A DNA stretch of 64,000 bases from Pseudomonadota bacterium (GCA_023398955.1 JAEWRL010000068.1:17371-81370), one strand, 5' to 3'; shown: positions 18,832-29,400, counted from the first letter of the stretch. Notes: generated by a model not told the origin, from the sequence alone. Translations and numbers: made by a program.

Positions 18832-19392
18832 TCACTCGGGCGAGCCGTACCGGACCCAAAGCTCGTGGGCGAGGCTCTGCATGACCTCTGCTTCGCCACT
18901 ATCCCTGAAGCGAGCATCGAAACGCTGCATCCGGGTCCGTAGCGTGTCTGTCGCAGCTGGGTCGAGCCGCTGTTCGAGCGCGGGGATCAGGGTGGCCTCT
19001 TCTTTGGCGATGTGACGGCGCATGAAGGTCGTGAACGATCGAGCAACCTCCGAGAGATGCCGGCGATTGTCAGGCGACCATTCCCTGCTTTGGAGCGAGG
19101 CGTGTCGGAGCGACTGCATCAGATACCGCTCCATGTTGTGGTCCTTTCGGACACTATCCAAGGTTCCGTCCTCCCAGCTCATGCCTGCTCGGACCAGCGC
19201 AGGGAGCACCAAGCCCTCCTCTTTCTCGTGGTGAACTAGGTCGGCGAACTCGCGGAAGAAGGTCACGAGCAGGACGAGGTCGTGGCGGTTCTCTCGTCCA
19301 CCCGTCTCGACCGTGCCCACGAACGTGTCCAGGACTTCGAGCATCCTGGCGATCAGAGCGTGTTCTTCCCGAAGGGACTCGGCAGGTTCCAT
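18832..19392 (-). CDS. hemerythrin-domain protein
   Basis: The 186-residue product starts at ATG 19392 behind GAGGAGT. It is all-helical with spaced metal-ligand residues of the HHE cation-binding/hemerythrin fold: LREEHALIARMLEVLD, LVHHEKEEGLVLPAL, VRKDHNMERYL and MRRHIAKEEATLIPAL. Such proteins hold a di-iron centre and bind or sense oxygen, nitric oxide or redox stress. It begins 11 bases after the fused SUMT/HemD gene on the same strand, so the two are probably cotranscribed. That puts an iron protein next to a siroheme/heme enzyme. No redox role is shown directly. Confidence 0.9.
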   Translation of the reverse strand: MEPAESLREEHALIARMLEVLDTFVGTVETGGRENRHDLVLLVTFFREFADLVHHEKEEGLVLPALVRAGMSWEDGTLDSVRKDHNMERYLMQSLRHASLQSREWSPDNRRHLSEVARSFTTFMRRHIAKEEATLIPALEQRLDPAATDTLRTRMQRFDARFRDSGEAEVMQSLAHELWVRYGSPE

Positions 19393-19402
19393 GAGGTACT
19401 CC

Positions 19403-20986
19403 TCACCTTGAGGACGCCATTCCGTGACGGCCGTCATGTATCGTACAGGGAATTCCGTCGCTGTCGCGCTTCGTGATTTCGGCTCTCCGTTCCAGCGCGC
19501 AGAGCAGGCCCTCCACTGTATATTCGTCGGCCGTGATGTCGACCCGAATGCCATGCTCGATGGCGGTCTGTGTGGTGATGGGGCCGATGCTCGCGACCGC
19601 AAGTCTTCCGAGCACCGTTTCGGCGTCGCTTCCCAGGGCGCGCGCGGTGGATGTCACCGTCGAACTCGAAGTGAAGAGGATCACGTCCGCGTTGCCCGGC
19701 GCACAGGCGTCCCGAAGGCGTTCGCGAGCAGCCCCCGCGACGGGCAGGGTTTGGTATGCGGCTACCACGTCGACCTCGGCCCCCGCCGATCTGAGTCTTT
19801 CGGGTATTGCCGTGCGCGCCTCGAGAGCGCGGAGCACCAGAACGCGCGACACCGGACCGCTTCGGAGAATCGCATCCGCCAGCGATTCCCCGACGTATTG
19901 CTCTGCTATGAGGTCGGCGTTCAACCCGCGAAGAGCCAGTGCCGCTGCGGTCTTCGGGCCGATCACAGCGATGCGCGCCGCCCCAAACGCGCGTGCGTCC
20001 AGACCCAACGCCGAGAGTCGTGACAGGCCTCGCTCGACACCGTTGGCGCTGGTGAAGACGACCCATTGATAATCCCGGAGTTGGTGGAGGGTTCGGTCCA
20101 GCAGTGCGGGGTCGGGCGGTGGATGGATTTCTATCGCGGGCACACAGATCGGCTCTGCCCCCCGAGCACGAACCGCTCGGGCCGTGGCTGCGGCCTGCGC
20201 GGCGGGCCGCGGAATGACTACACGACACCCGAATAGTGCTCGGTTGTCATACCAGCGCAGGGATTCCCGAAGCGTGACGACGTCGCCGACCACGATGATG
20301 GCGGGGTTCGTCAGCCCCAGGTCCCGCGCATGGGCAGCGATCGTCGCCAGGGTGCCGGTTGCCACGCGCTGTTGCGGGCGGGCGCCCCACTGGACGACGG
20401 CGACCGGGGTGTGCGTCGGTCGACCCCCGGCAATCAACGCTGCCACGATCGCTTCGATGCGACGCATGCCCATCAGGATGCACAGGGTGTCCGCTGCCGT
20501 GGCTTTGCGAGCCAGGCTCTCTGAGTTCCATTCGACGCCTTGGCGGTCGCTGCCGGTGATGAACAGCACGCTCGACGACAGGGTGCGGTGCGTGAGCGGG
20601 AAGCCCGCGTAGCTCGAGGTCCCAACGGGGGAGGAGATCCCTGGCACGATCTCGAAGGGAATCCCCGCCTTTGCGAGAGCCAGCGTTTCTTCCGCGCCAC
20701 GCGCAAAGAGATAGGGATCGCCACCCTTCAGCCTCACGACACGTTTTCCGTCGCGAGCGAACTGCAGGATCAGTTCAATGATTTCCTGCTGTACCGCGCT
20801 TGGCTTGCCATATCGCTTTCCGACGTTGATGATCGTTGGAGCGGGGCACCATGCGAGGAGCGCCTCGTGGGCGAGCGCGTCGTGTAGGACGACCTCTGCT
20901 TGCGAGAGGATCTCTCGGCCTCTCACTGTGATGAGATCCGGGTCCCCAGGGCCCGCACCCACGAGCCAAACCTTGCCGATGTTCAC
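19403..20986 (-). CDS. cobA-hemD: fused uroporphyrinogen-III C-methyltransferase / uroporphyrinogen-III synthase
   Basis: One 527-residue frame joins two tetrapyrrole enzymes. Residues 1 to about 245 are SUMT: VGAGPGDPDLITVRG, VVRLKGGDPYLFARGAEE, IVPGISSPVGTSSYAG and VVQWGARPQQRVATGTL. It methylates uroporphyrinogen III at C2 and C7, giving precorrin-2 for siroheme or cobalamin. Residues about 253-505 are HemD: VVFTSANGVERGLSRL, IAVIGPKTAAAL, VLVLRALEARTAIPERL and ILFTSSSTVTSTA, closing hydroxymethylbilane to uroporphyrinogen III. Such fusions occur in clostridia and several myxobacteria. Start is GTG 20986. The tail after about 505 is not part of either domain. hemE and hemG lie 15 kb away. 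The hemerythrin gene follows at 11 bases. Confidence 0.95.
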   Translation of the reverse strand: MNIGKVWLVGAGPGDPDLITVRGREILSQAEVVLHDALAHEALLAWCPAPTIINVGKRYGKPSAVQQEIIELILQFARDGKRVVRLKGGDPYLFARGAEETLALAKAGIPFEIVPGISSPVGTSSYAGFPLTHRTLSSSVLFITGSDRQGVEWNSESLARKATAADTLCILMGMRRIEAIVAALIAGGRPTHTPVAVVQWGARPQQRVATGTLATIAAHARDLGLTNPAIIVVGDVVTLRESLRWYDNRALFGCRVVIPRPAAQAAATARAVRARGAEPICVPAIEIHPPPDPALLDRTLHQLRDYQWVVFTSANGVERGLSRLSALGLDARAFGAARIAVIGPKTAAALALRGLNADLIAEQYVGESLADAILRSGPVSRVLVLRALEARTAIPERLRSAGAEVDVVAAYQTLPVAGAARERLRDACAPGNADVILFTSSSTVTSTARALGSDAETVLGRLAVASIGPITTQTAIEHGIRVDITADEYTVEGLLCALERRAEITKRDSDGIPCTIHDGRHGMASSR

Positions 20987-21113
20987 CGCTCGAAGTTAGC
21001 AGCACTCCCGTCGTTCGGGTCAGAAGGGGCCGGTCGACTCGTGCGTTTCGGGTGAGTGGCGGATGTGTGGGGCGGTCGGCAGGTAGGTGTGTTGTGTCTC
21101 GGTGAGCAACGCC

Positions 21114-21141
21114 TTGACTTCCCGGAGCAACTAGAGACAAT
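21114..21141 (+). promoter_or_regulatory. candidate sigma70 promoter upstream of GAF protein
   Basis: TTGACT (21114-21119) and GACAAT (21136-21141) are 16 bases apart, in the only short AT-richer stretch of the 217-base gap between the divergent cobA-hemD and GAF genes. The leader to ATG 21204 would be about 55 bases. Confidence 0.45.
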
Positions 21142-21203
21142 CACACATTCTGTGGTTGGTTGTATGCTGAGTACCGACACTTGCCGGTAATGAAGGAGCT
21201 CTG

Positions 21204-22028
21204 ATGGCAGGGATCTCCGCCGCAGGGGCATCAGAGGATCTGCTCGGATCGTGGTACGCCACGGATGGCGTCGTCGCTGTTGGCCCTGCGTCGTTTCATC
21301 AGCTTCAGGCGCTGGTTCGGCGAGCGAAGCTGTCGTCCGGGTGTCTCGTCCGTCATGAACGATGGCGCGCGTGGCAGGCCTTGCGGGATCTCGAGCAACT
21401 CGAGGTGCATGCGCGCGTCCAGCTCGTTCACCGATTGGCCCGCGTCAGTGACAGAGCGCTGGTTCCAGAGTCCCACCCGGCCTCAGGGGGTCTCGGAGAC
21501 CCGCCTAGCTCGCGTCGTTTCGGTCCCGTCAGCAGGTCCTCCTGTCGCCCCATGGCTGTCGATCCCGTCGGTGTCCTCGCAACGGCCGTTGATTTGAGGA
21601 GCGCGCTGCTGCTTGTGTTGTCTACGGCCGTCGCGGCGGCTTCTGCCCAACGTGGGCTCGTCTATCTGGCAGAGCCCCAGGGGACCGCAGCGACGGTCGT
21701 GGGCGCACGCGGTTCAGGGATCGAGAGCTTGCTCGGCTACCGCCTGGATGTTGGGGATCCGGGCTTCCGGGCCGCGTTACGGGGGCTCGTGATCGTCGGA
21801 GATATCGAAGGGGGACCGATCACTCGGGCACTTGCTGCTCGGTTGGCGCTGGGCGGCACGCCGTCACACGGCGTGGCTCTGGTTCCCCTCCACGTGGAGG
21901 GGCGTCTCGTTGCAATGCTCGAACTCGCCCAGTTGGTGCGTCCATTTCGAGCTCGGGAGGTCGCGCGCGCCGAAGACGTTCTCGAGGTGTTTGCGGAGCG
22001 CTGCGTCGTCATGGGCTGGTTCGACTGA
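21204..22028 (+). CDS. GYF_2-like/GAF-domain signalling protein
   Basis: The 274-residue product starts at ATG 21204 with AAGGAG at 21193-21198. Residues about 12-75 (LLGSWYATDGVVAVGPASF and LVRHERWRAWQALRDLEQLE) form a small domain resembling the GYF_2 type (W-Y-x-x-G...GP), which usually binds peptides. An Arg/Pro/Ser linker leads to a GAF-like domain (about 125-270): LLLVLSTAVAAASAQRGLVY, ALVPLHVEGRLVAMLELAQ and VLEVFAERCVVMGWF. GAF domains bind small molecules or mediate dimerisation. No catalytic output is present. I know this arrangement from myxobacterial genomes, where its role is undetermined. Confidence 0.75.
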   Translation: MAGISAAGASEDLLGSWYATDGVVAVGPASFHQLQALVRRAKLSSGCLVRHERWRAWQALRDLEQLEVHARVQLVHRLARVSDRALVPESHPASGGLGDPPSSRRFGPVSRSSCRPMAVDPVGVLATAVDLRSALLLVLSTAVAAASAQRGLVYLAEPQGTAATVVGARGSGIESLLGYRLDVGDPGFRAALRGLVIVGDIEGGPITRALAARLALGGTPSHGVALVPLHVEGRLVAMLELAQLVRPFRAREVARAEDVLEVFAERCVVMGWFD

Positions 22029-22104
22029 GGGCACGTCGCTGAATTCTCGACGAGAGAGCCCGACATGTCTCGCTGGCCAATACGTCCCGTGGTACCCATC
22101 GGCC

Positions 22105-22596
22105 ATGTGGACCCAGTTTCTTGCTCCCGGTACCGTCTCCTGCCTACGGCTCGTGGCGACGGGCTGGGTCGGTTCGCTCGGGCTGTTGTGCCTCGCAGCG
22201 AGCGGTTGCGATACCAGTTGTGCGGAAAAAGGGCAAACCCCGATCCTGTATACGGAGGGGACCGTCGAGCGTGGGGATGGGCAAATCGTCTACTCCACGA
22301 CACCTTTCGATGGGACCTGGTTGCACTTCCCCTCTGAACGTCAGTTTCGGCTTCGGCATGACCTCGGGACGACGGAGTACACCCCCGTCGCCTACGTAGC
22401 CCTGAGCCCAACGCCGGCCGCGAGCGCGGAAGCTGGCGAGTTCTCGCATGCTGCTGGCAACCAAGCCGTATTCGAGTCGCTCACTGAGACCGAGATCGTC
22501 GTCCGGAACGCCACGTGCGCGGAGTTTTACTTGCTCGTCCGACTGGAAGCAGGTGCGCCCGACGAGAATCCCGAGAGCTCGGGCTCGGTGCGCTGA
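22105..22596 (+). CDS. small lipoprotein, function unknown
   Basis: A 163-residue product starting at ATG 22105. A hydrophobic stretch ending LAASGC (Cys about 33) is a lipoprotein signal. The mature part is a small beta-rich domain (TWLHFPSERQFRLRHDL, YTPVAYVALSP, ETEIVVRNATC) with two to three cysteines; I recognise no family. Its last 70 bases overlap the end of the ABC transporter gene on the opposite strand, an unusual tail-to-tail overlap that would disappear if either C-terminus were shorter. Confidence 0.6.
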   Translation: MWTQFLAPGTVSCLRLVATGWVGSLGLLCLAASGCDTSCAEKGQTPILYTEGTVERGDGQIVYSTTPFDGTWLHFPSERQFRLRHDLGTTEYTPVAYVALSPTPAASAEAGEFSHAAGNQAVFESLTETEIVVRNATCAEFYLLVRLEAGAPDENPESSGSVR

Positions 22597-24428
22597 TCGG
22601 GGCCGGCGAACTGCAGTTGGTTGAGCTTCGCGTAGAGGGTCCCCTCCCGCATGAGGTCCGCGTGGCTGCCTTCCTCGACCAAGCGTCCTTTGTGGAATAC
22701 GAGGATGCGGTTCGCGGCGCGGATGGTGCTGAGCCTGTGTGCGATGATCAAGGCAGTTCGGTCTCGGAGTAGCTCGTCCATGGCCCGTTGGATTCGAGCC
22801 TCGGTGTCCCGGTCGACGCTCGCCGTAGCTTCATCCAGGATGACGATGGGGGCGTCGCGATACATCGCTCGCGCGAAGGCGATCAGCTGTCGCTCCCCCA
22901 CGGAGAAGTTTGCCCCCTGCTCCAGCACTCGTGCGTCTAGCCCTCCGTCACGCGCCAGGATCCAGTCGATGACGCCCAAGCGGGTGAGCACCGCCTCGAC
23001 GCGTTCCATGTCTGGATTGGGATCCGCTGCTACGTTGCTGGCTATCGTGCCTGAGAAGAGATAGAGGTCCTGGGGCACGACTCCGAACTGCTCTCGGAGC
23101 TCACGCCGCTCCAGCGTTCGGATATCCTTGCCGCAGATGCGAATGGTGCCGGTCTCCACCTCATAGAGCCGCATGAGCAGAGATGCGACCGTTGTCTTTC
23201 CCGAACCCGTGGGTCCTACGACTGCGATACGCTCACCCGTTTGGACGCTGAAGCTGACATCCCGGAGTACCGGTGTGCCTCGCTTGTACGCGAAATCGAC
23301 GTGTTCGAACTGGAACGCCTCCCGGCTCGGCACATCGGGGGCGTGCGTCCGGTGTGCGGGGGCATCCTTATCCCTCACGTCCATCAAGGTGGCCACCCGC
23401 TCCGCACCCGACAAAGCACTCTGGAGAAGCGTGTAGCGTTGTCCCAACGCGCTGATGGGCTCAAAGAACTGAAGGAGATAGGCATTGAACGCTACGATGG
23501 TTCCGAAACTCACGGGCTCGTAGCCGACGGCCACCACCACGAACGCCAGGCATAGCGCCGCAACCGCATCGATCGCCGCATCCTGCATGGCCTCGTACTT
23601 GATGGACCGCAGATTGGCGGTTCTGTAGGCAGCATTGATCTCGTCGAACTCGCGCTGGCTCTGCTCTTCCCGTCGGTAGGATTGCACGACCTCCACGCCG
23701 GATATCTGCTCTCCCAGCGTGGCGTTGATGCGGGCTGTCTTACCCCGTATCTCCCTAAAAACCTCTCGCGCCTTACGTCGCACCAGTACGACGAGCAGCC
23801 CGATGGGCGGTAATGCTGCGAAGGCAATCAGTGAGAGTCTCGCGTCCAGGGCAATCATCAGCACCACGATGCCCGCCAGCTTCAGCAGGTCACCGACCGC
23901 ATTGAGCGCACCCGAGGAGAACAGCTCGAGGATGGCGTCCACGTCGTTAGTGACTCGCGTCACTAGTCGCCCCACCGGTTGCTTGTCGAAGTAAGCAAGC
24001 GGAAGGCGATGGATCAACTGGAAGAGGTGCCTACGCAGCTCGGCCATCGATCGGGCGCCGACGATCTGAGTTGCATATACCTGGAAAAAGCTGAACGCCT
24101 GTTCGACGAGGACCACGGCCGCCAGTGCGAGACCGCCCTTGAATAGGCGGCTTGGGTCCCCAGCGAGCACCCCCTCATCGATAGCGAAGCGCATCAGCAG
24201 CGGGCGTGCCAGCGCTGCCGCCGACACCAGGACAATCGATGCCAGCGCCATCGTCAGGAGCCGCCGATGGGGTGCGACGAAGGGCCATAGGCGCCGGATG
24301 AGCCCCCCATCGTAAGCGTCGCCGAGGGCGGCCTCCTCATGGAAGGCGCGTAGGGTCGAGGGTGACTTGGGAGTCGCGTTTCCTCGTGCCGTGGGTGGCG
24401 GTGCGCGCCCGCCCGCGGCACCCCTCAT
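22527..24428 (-). CDS. ABC exporter half-transporter, catalytic Walker B (MdlB-like partner)
   Basis: A 633-residue half-transporter: six membrane helices (about 45-330) followed by an ATPase domain. Walker A is GPTGSGKTT (about 401-409), the signature is FSVGERQLIAFARA (about 508-521) instead of LSGGQ, and Walker B is IVILDEATASVD with the catalytic Glu. The upstream gene supplies the complementary pattern, so the pair should form one heterodimer with one active and one degenerate ATP site, like MdlA/MdlB, BmrCD or TM287/288. These exporters move lipids, peptides or drugs out of the cytoplasm; the substrate here is unknown. Its ATG overlaps the stop of the upstream gene (ATGA). The C-terminus overlaps a small lipoprotein gene on the other strand. 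Confidence 0.92.
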   Translation of the reverse strand: MRGAAGGRAPPPTARGNATPKSPSTLRAFHEEAALGDAYDGGLIRRLWPFVAPHRRLLTMALASIVLVSAAALARPLLMRFAIDEGVLAGDPSRLFKGGLALAAVVLVEQAFSFFQVYATQIVGARSMAELRRHLFQLIHRLPLAYFDKQPVGRLVTRVTNDVDAILELFSSGALNAVGDLLKLAGIVVLMIALDARLSLIAFAALPPIGLLVVLVRRKAREVFREIRGKTARINATLGEQISGVEVVQSYRREEQSQREFDEINAAYRTANLRSIKYEAMQDAAIDAVAALCLAFVVVAVGYEPVSFGTIVAFNAYLLQFFEPISALGQRYTLLQSALSGAERVATLMDVRDKDAPAHRTHAPDVPSREAFQFEHVDFAYKRGTPVLRDVSFSVQTGERIAVVGPTGSGKTTVASLLMRLYEVETGTIRICGKDIRTLERRELREQFGVVPQDLYLFSGTIASNVAADPNPDMERVEAVLTRLGVIDWILARDGGLDARVLEQGANFSVGERQLIAFARAMYRDAPIVILDEATASVDRDTEARIQRAMDELLRDRTALIIAHRLSTIRAANRILVFHKGRLVEEGSHADLMREGTLYAKLNQLQFAGPDQRTEPELSGFSSGAPASSRTSK

Positions 24429-26218
24429 GACGTGCCTCGAGCCAGCGCAAGTGGCTCCAGCGAAAGCTCGGCCATGGCTGTCCGACGACGCTCTTCGTCT
24501 GCAAGGTGATGGTACAGCCCGCGCGCTTCCAACAGCCGTTCGTGGGTTCCTGATTCGACGATCCGGCCGCCTTCGAGCACGATGATCTGGTCACATCGCG
24601 CTGCTGCGGCGACGCGATGCGTGATGAGGATGACGCTGCGCGCCTGCTTCTCCTCGTCTAGTGCGTCCAGGATGGCGCTTTCCGTCCTGGCATCCACTGC
24701 GCTGAGTGGGTCGTCCAACAGCAACACTCGTGGCTCGTAGACGAACGCACGTGCCAGGGCGACTCGCTGCTTCTGTCCACCCGAGAGCTGCACGCCGCGC
24801 TCTCCTACCACCGTCTGTAGTCCATCGGGAAGGTCGATGAGTTCGTCGAGCACCTGAGCGGAGCGCGCCGCCCTTTCGATCCGTCCCATCTGTGCAGGCT
24901 CGTCCGGGTCGTCGAGCGAGTAGCCTACGTTGCGGGCAGCGGTCGTGGAGAACAGGAATGCGGATTGACGTGCGTACCCAATGGTCCGCCGCACATGGCC
25001 CACCGGCAGGGTAGAAACGTCCTTGTCGTCGAGGAAGATGGTGCCCTTTGGTGCGGCCAGAATTCTCGCGAGGAGCTCCGCCAAGGTAGATTTCCCACTG
25101 CCGGTGCGGCCCACGATGGCGAGGGAATGGCCGGGCTGCAGGGTAAAGCTCAACCCCTTCAACACCTGATGACTCCCGTGGGAGTACGTGAGATCACGCA
25201 CCTCCACCTTCCCCAGCGCGGGGGTGGTGGGCTGCTCCGGGCCGTCGTGGATGTCCGGCTCCGCTCGGTACAGCTCGGCAAGGCGCGCATGCGCAGCCCG
25301 GCCTCGTTGTAGGATGCCGACCAGGAAGCCGAGCGCCATCAGCGGCCACGTGAGGCGCGCGAGTGCGCGGATGAATGCCAGCAGTCCGCCTGGAGTGATC
25401 TGGTTCTGGAGCAGCAGGTGGCCTCCGTACCAGACCACCACGACGAGGCTGACCGAGTTGATGCCTTGCATGATGGGTCCCATGGACCCTCGAAGCCGCG
25501 CCAAAGCCAGGCTCTTGTCCAGGTACCCTTGATTGACGGTCTCGAACCGCGCAAGCTCCTGAGGTTCCATCGAGTGCGTCTTCACGACCCGGACGCCAAC
25601 GATGCTCGACTGGACGGTCTCACTCATGGTCCCAAGAGCGGCCTGTGCGTCGTGAGTGCGGCTGTAGCTGAGCCGGGCAAAGCGAGCGGTGGCAACCATG
25701 AGGAGGGGCAAGGTTGCCAGGGAGGCGAGGGTGAGTCGCCCCGAGATGCCCAGCGTCACGGACAGCGCGCTGACCAGGCCAAACGCTGTGTTCATCAGGT
25801 TCAAGACGAAGAAGCCCAGCAGCAGTCGGATTTGAGTGAGGTCGTTCGTGGCGCGGCTCATTATCTCACCAGCGCTCATGCGCCCGAAGAAGCCGGGCCC
25901 CAGACGATGCAAGCGGGCCAGGAGCACTCGGCGCAGTTCGTACTCCGCGATTCGGCCTGCGTTGAAGACGGCAAGCCTCGAGAGCACTCGCACACCGAAG
26001 GCCAGCACTGCGACGGCACCGAGCAACAGGCCGTACTGGACCGCGGTGCTACGATCGCCAGCCACTGCCGCGTTGATGGCTATCATCAAGCGTGTATCGA
26101 ACCACCACTGGGCGAACTGGTACCCCGCGAGAAGCGCTGCCCCCAGCGCGTACCTCGGCAGGTGCCGCTTTACGTGCGTGCCGATGCGAACCGGGTCATG
26201 CGCGTGTTGAGTCGTCAT
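24425..26218 (-). CDS. ABC exporter half-transporter, degenerate Walker B (MdlA-like partner)
   Basis: From ATG 26218 the protein has 597 residues; the frame is open further upstream to 26740, but that part is Arg/Ser-rich and lacks membrane character. Six membrane helices precede an ATPase domain with Walker A VGRTGSGKSTLAE, a canonical LSGGQKQRVALARA signature and Walker B VLLLDDPLSAVD, in which Asp replaces the catalytic Glu. A helix-to-domain linker motif EIMSRATNDLTQIRLLLG matches type IV exporters. The stop codon overlaps the ATG of the partner gene, so translation is coupled. Degenerate Walker B here and degenerate signature in the partner both fall in the same composite ATP site, as in known heterodimeric exporters. 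Confidence 0.92.
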   Translation of the reverse strand: MTTQHAHDPVRIGTHVKRHLPRYALGAALLAGYQFAQWWFDTRLMIAINAAVAGDRSTAVQYGLLLGAVAVLAFGVRVLSRLAVFNAGRIAEYELRRVLLARLHRLGPGFFGRMSAGEIMSRATNDLTQIRLLLGFFVLNLMNTAFGLVSALSVTLGISGRLTLASLATLPLLMVATARFARLSYSRTHDAQAALGTMSETVQSSIVGVRVVKTHSMEPQELARFETVNQGYLDKSLALARLRGSMGPIMQGINSVSLVVVVWYGGHLLLQNQITPGGLLAFIRALARLTWPLMALGFLVGILQRGRAAHARLAELYRAEPDIHDGPEQPTTPALGKVEVRDLTYSHGSHQVLKGLSFTLQPGHSLAIVGRTGSGKSTLAELLARILAAPKGTIFLDDKDVSTLPVGHVRRTIGYARQSAFLFSTTAARNVGYSLDDPDEPAQMGRIERAARSAQVLDELIDLPDGLQTVVGERGVQLSGGQKQRVALARAFVYEPRVLLLDDPLSAVDARTESAILDALDEEKQARSVILITHRVAAAARCDQIIVLEGGRIVESGTHERLLEARGLYHHLADEERRRTAMAELSLEPLALARGTS

Positions 26219-26441
26219 CGGTGGGGCGTTTGGAGTCCGGCGACGGTATAGTCCGCTATCGGAGAGCACCAAGCGCGGACGACGGGCCGTCTCGCACTTC
26301 GTACCGGTCGCGAGTCCGTCTCTCGAGGTCGGTTGTGCTCCGGGCCGCGACTCCGGCGGGAGTCCTGGCCGAGTGTCAGTACGGCACAGGATTCGGACAT
26401 GGACGGCCAAGGAGCGCCCCAGCTCGGGCGGTCCGATATGC

Positions 26442-29400
26442 CTAGAAGAGCCCGATGCTGAAGTGGAAGGCGCCCAGCGATTCCCAGGTCCGCTGATTCC
26501 GACGATTCGGGAACAGACGGTCCATGATTCGCTCGACGTTGAAGCCGTAGTCGAAAGCCAGCGGGCCCACGGGAGTGGCCACGCGAAGCCCAGAGCCGAT
26601 CGCGTAGCGTAACCGTAAGTAGTTGATGTCTTGGAGATTCGCCCACAGGTTGCCCGCATCCAAGAAGAGAGCGGTTTGGACCACCTGCCCCAGAGGGATT
26701 CGTAGCTCGGCACGTGGGTTGACGAAGAAGTCCCCGCCACGAATCACCACCTGGTTCAACGTAAGATCCGAGTCGGGCGCAAGGAGTTGCTCCGCGACGT
26801 CCTCGGGGACGAGCGAGTCTTGCAGGAAGCCCCGCAGCGACCCCGCGCCCCCCAGAAAGAAGAGGCGGTCCGGGTACGTGCGGGACCCGTCCACGAGTTG
26901 ATGATTCCGACCCCAGCTGAAGCTGCCGGCCAGCGCCACACCTTTCCTGCTGAGCTGGACATAGGCGGCGAGCCTCTGCGTGAGCCGCAGGAAGTCGCTG
27001 GTGGTCATGGCGAACGGGTTCGTCAGTGATGATGCCTCCGGAGGGCTGGCAGCCTCATTACGAACGGGAACCGCGTGCACGTGCTCGACGGACGTCGATA
27101 CGAGAGTCCCGGATGTCGCGTCGAGAGGAGCGTTGCGGCGGTCCCACGTGAAACCGAATCGCTGCGCAAACGCCACGCTGGTGCCCTCTGGAACTCGAAA
27201 GGAGTTTCTGCGCGAGGGATGCGCCGCGATGTACGTCGCGATGGCGCGGGCCGTGGAGGCGTCCGTGCCGAAAATCGTTGCGGTATTTCGCTCGATCGAG
27301 CTCCCCGCCTGGACGGACACGCGACGACTGGGACGGTAAGTGAGAGTGACGATGCCCGCGTCCTTCGTCAGGCCGAAATCGCGAGCGTTGTCCCGCACGT
27401 CGACCCCCTCGACGCTGAACGGAAAGAGCGGTCCCAGCCCGATCTCAGGGAAGTCCAGCCGTGCGCTGTTGCGACGTTCCAGCCGCTCCATATCCTCGAG
27501 ATCGTCGTACTTTTGCCGAACATCGCTCTCGAGAATCAGAGCACTCGGCAAATAGCCCAACTGTACACGGAGCGTGAGCGCAATCGCTTCGGAGGCCACG
27601 TTCCGGTGACCGTACTCGAGCGCAATCCGAAGCCCCTCGCCGGTGCTGAAGCCTGGTCGCACGTCGAGATACTGAGGTAGCCGTTCGACCACGTTCACCA
27701 GAACGACCTTCTCGCGAGCAGGGACTTGGGGATCCTCCATGCCCACCGTGATGGAGGAGAACACGCCGAGGGTCGCGAGCCGTTCTTCTGTTGCACGGAC
27801 GAGGCTGCGACGATACGGGAGACCTTCCCGGAGAGCGATGCGACGTCGCAAGAGGCTCTCGTTCGTACCGTGCGCACCCGCGATGATGACCTTCGAAACG
27901 ATGACCCGCTCGCCTTCGTTGATGTCGAAGATGGCGCGAGCACGCGATTTGTCGGGCGACAGAGCAAGACGATACTCGACGGAGGCGAAAGCGAACCCCT
28001 CCTCGGCGTAGACCGATGCTATCCTGCGGCGAGCGCTCTCCAACCCGGCCAGCGAAACCGGACCGCCAAGCTCGAGCTCGGCCGCCTCAAACAGGTCGAC
28101 GTCGACCAACCCGGCGTTTCCCGCGAACTCTACGTCGTGGAGCATGCTGCGTGGCCCAATCCGGATGGGTATGAAGAGGCGTGCTTCGTTCTCGCAGCTC
28201 ACGCCAGGTGGTGCCCTGTCCGAGCAGGGCCCTGCCTCGGCGCCGTGCTCGATGGGCAATGGGACACCGTAGCGGTCGTACAGACAGCGTTCCTCCGGTG
28301 TTTGGAGCGCCCCCACCGGGATGCAGCCTCGGGGGGGCGAATCCGGGTGGCACGCGCGGCGCATGAGGACGGGCGGATCCACCGTGGCGCTGAGCCAACC
28401 TTCGGAGCGGTACATCTCCTGCAAGTGCGCGATCCCTCGGTCGTAGACTTCGGGAACGTATGTGTGGAATGGATCTGGAACGAAGGGCTCCGCTCGTCCG
28501 CCCCGCGCCGGAGCATTGGTGGCTCCCAATACCTTGGCATTCGCTGCTCCGAAGAACGGTGGCCCTGGAAGCTCCTCATCGAGGATGCTCTCGATCTCCG
28601 AATCCACCTCACCGGCGTCGCGTGGGCCGAGCAGACATGGATAGAAGCGTTGGACGATCCGGACTGGCTCCCCTTCGTTCACGGAGAAACGCAGCGTCTT
28701 CGTGCTGCCGTCCGCGCTCTTGCTCTCCCACAGACGGACTCGCGCGTCGAGCAGGCCATGGTTCCGGTAGAAGTCACGGAGACGCTCCACGAGCAATGGT
28801 GTGGACGGATCGCCCTTCGACTGGAGCATCAACGATCCGAGCAGCGTCGTGGAATCGAAACGCTTCACACCCTCGAATCGAATCATGTAGAACGGCCCCG
28901 CGTGGATGACGATCCGGAGCTCGCGACCGTGCTCTCCCCTCAGCTCGTGGTCGACGGCCGCTTCCAGCCACCCAGCGGCACGCAGCTGCACCGCAAGGCT
29001 GGTGTCGGCCTCATCGAGCAAGCGTTCATCGGCAATGTCGCCGGCTCGTACCGCGTACCCATCGAGATGACCACGTAAGCTGGCGAGGGGCGGGAACGGC
29101 TGCACGGCGAACTGGCGGGTGTCGATGGTGGCAGGGGAGCCCGCTGACACGTCCACGTGCACGAGCACCGCAATCGGAGCCTCCGTCTCGAGCGTTCGCA
29201 CCGTCACCGCGGCGTGCGGATAGCCGCGGTGACGCAGCCATACGCGGACGCGGTCTGTCATGGATCTCAGTCCGTCAGGGGTCAGTTCGTCACCAGGCTG
29301 AAGTCTGGCGGCACGCACGATCTCGGCATGATCGAAAGCGTTCGCTTGGACGTGAATATCCTTGACGATTCTGCGGGGAACCACGATGAGCTGAAGTTCG

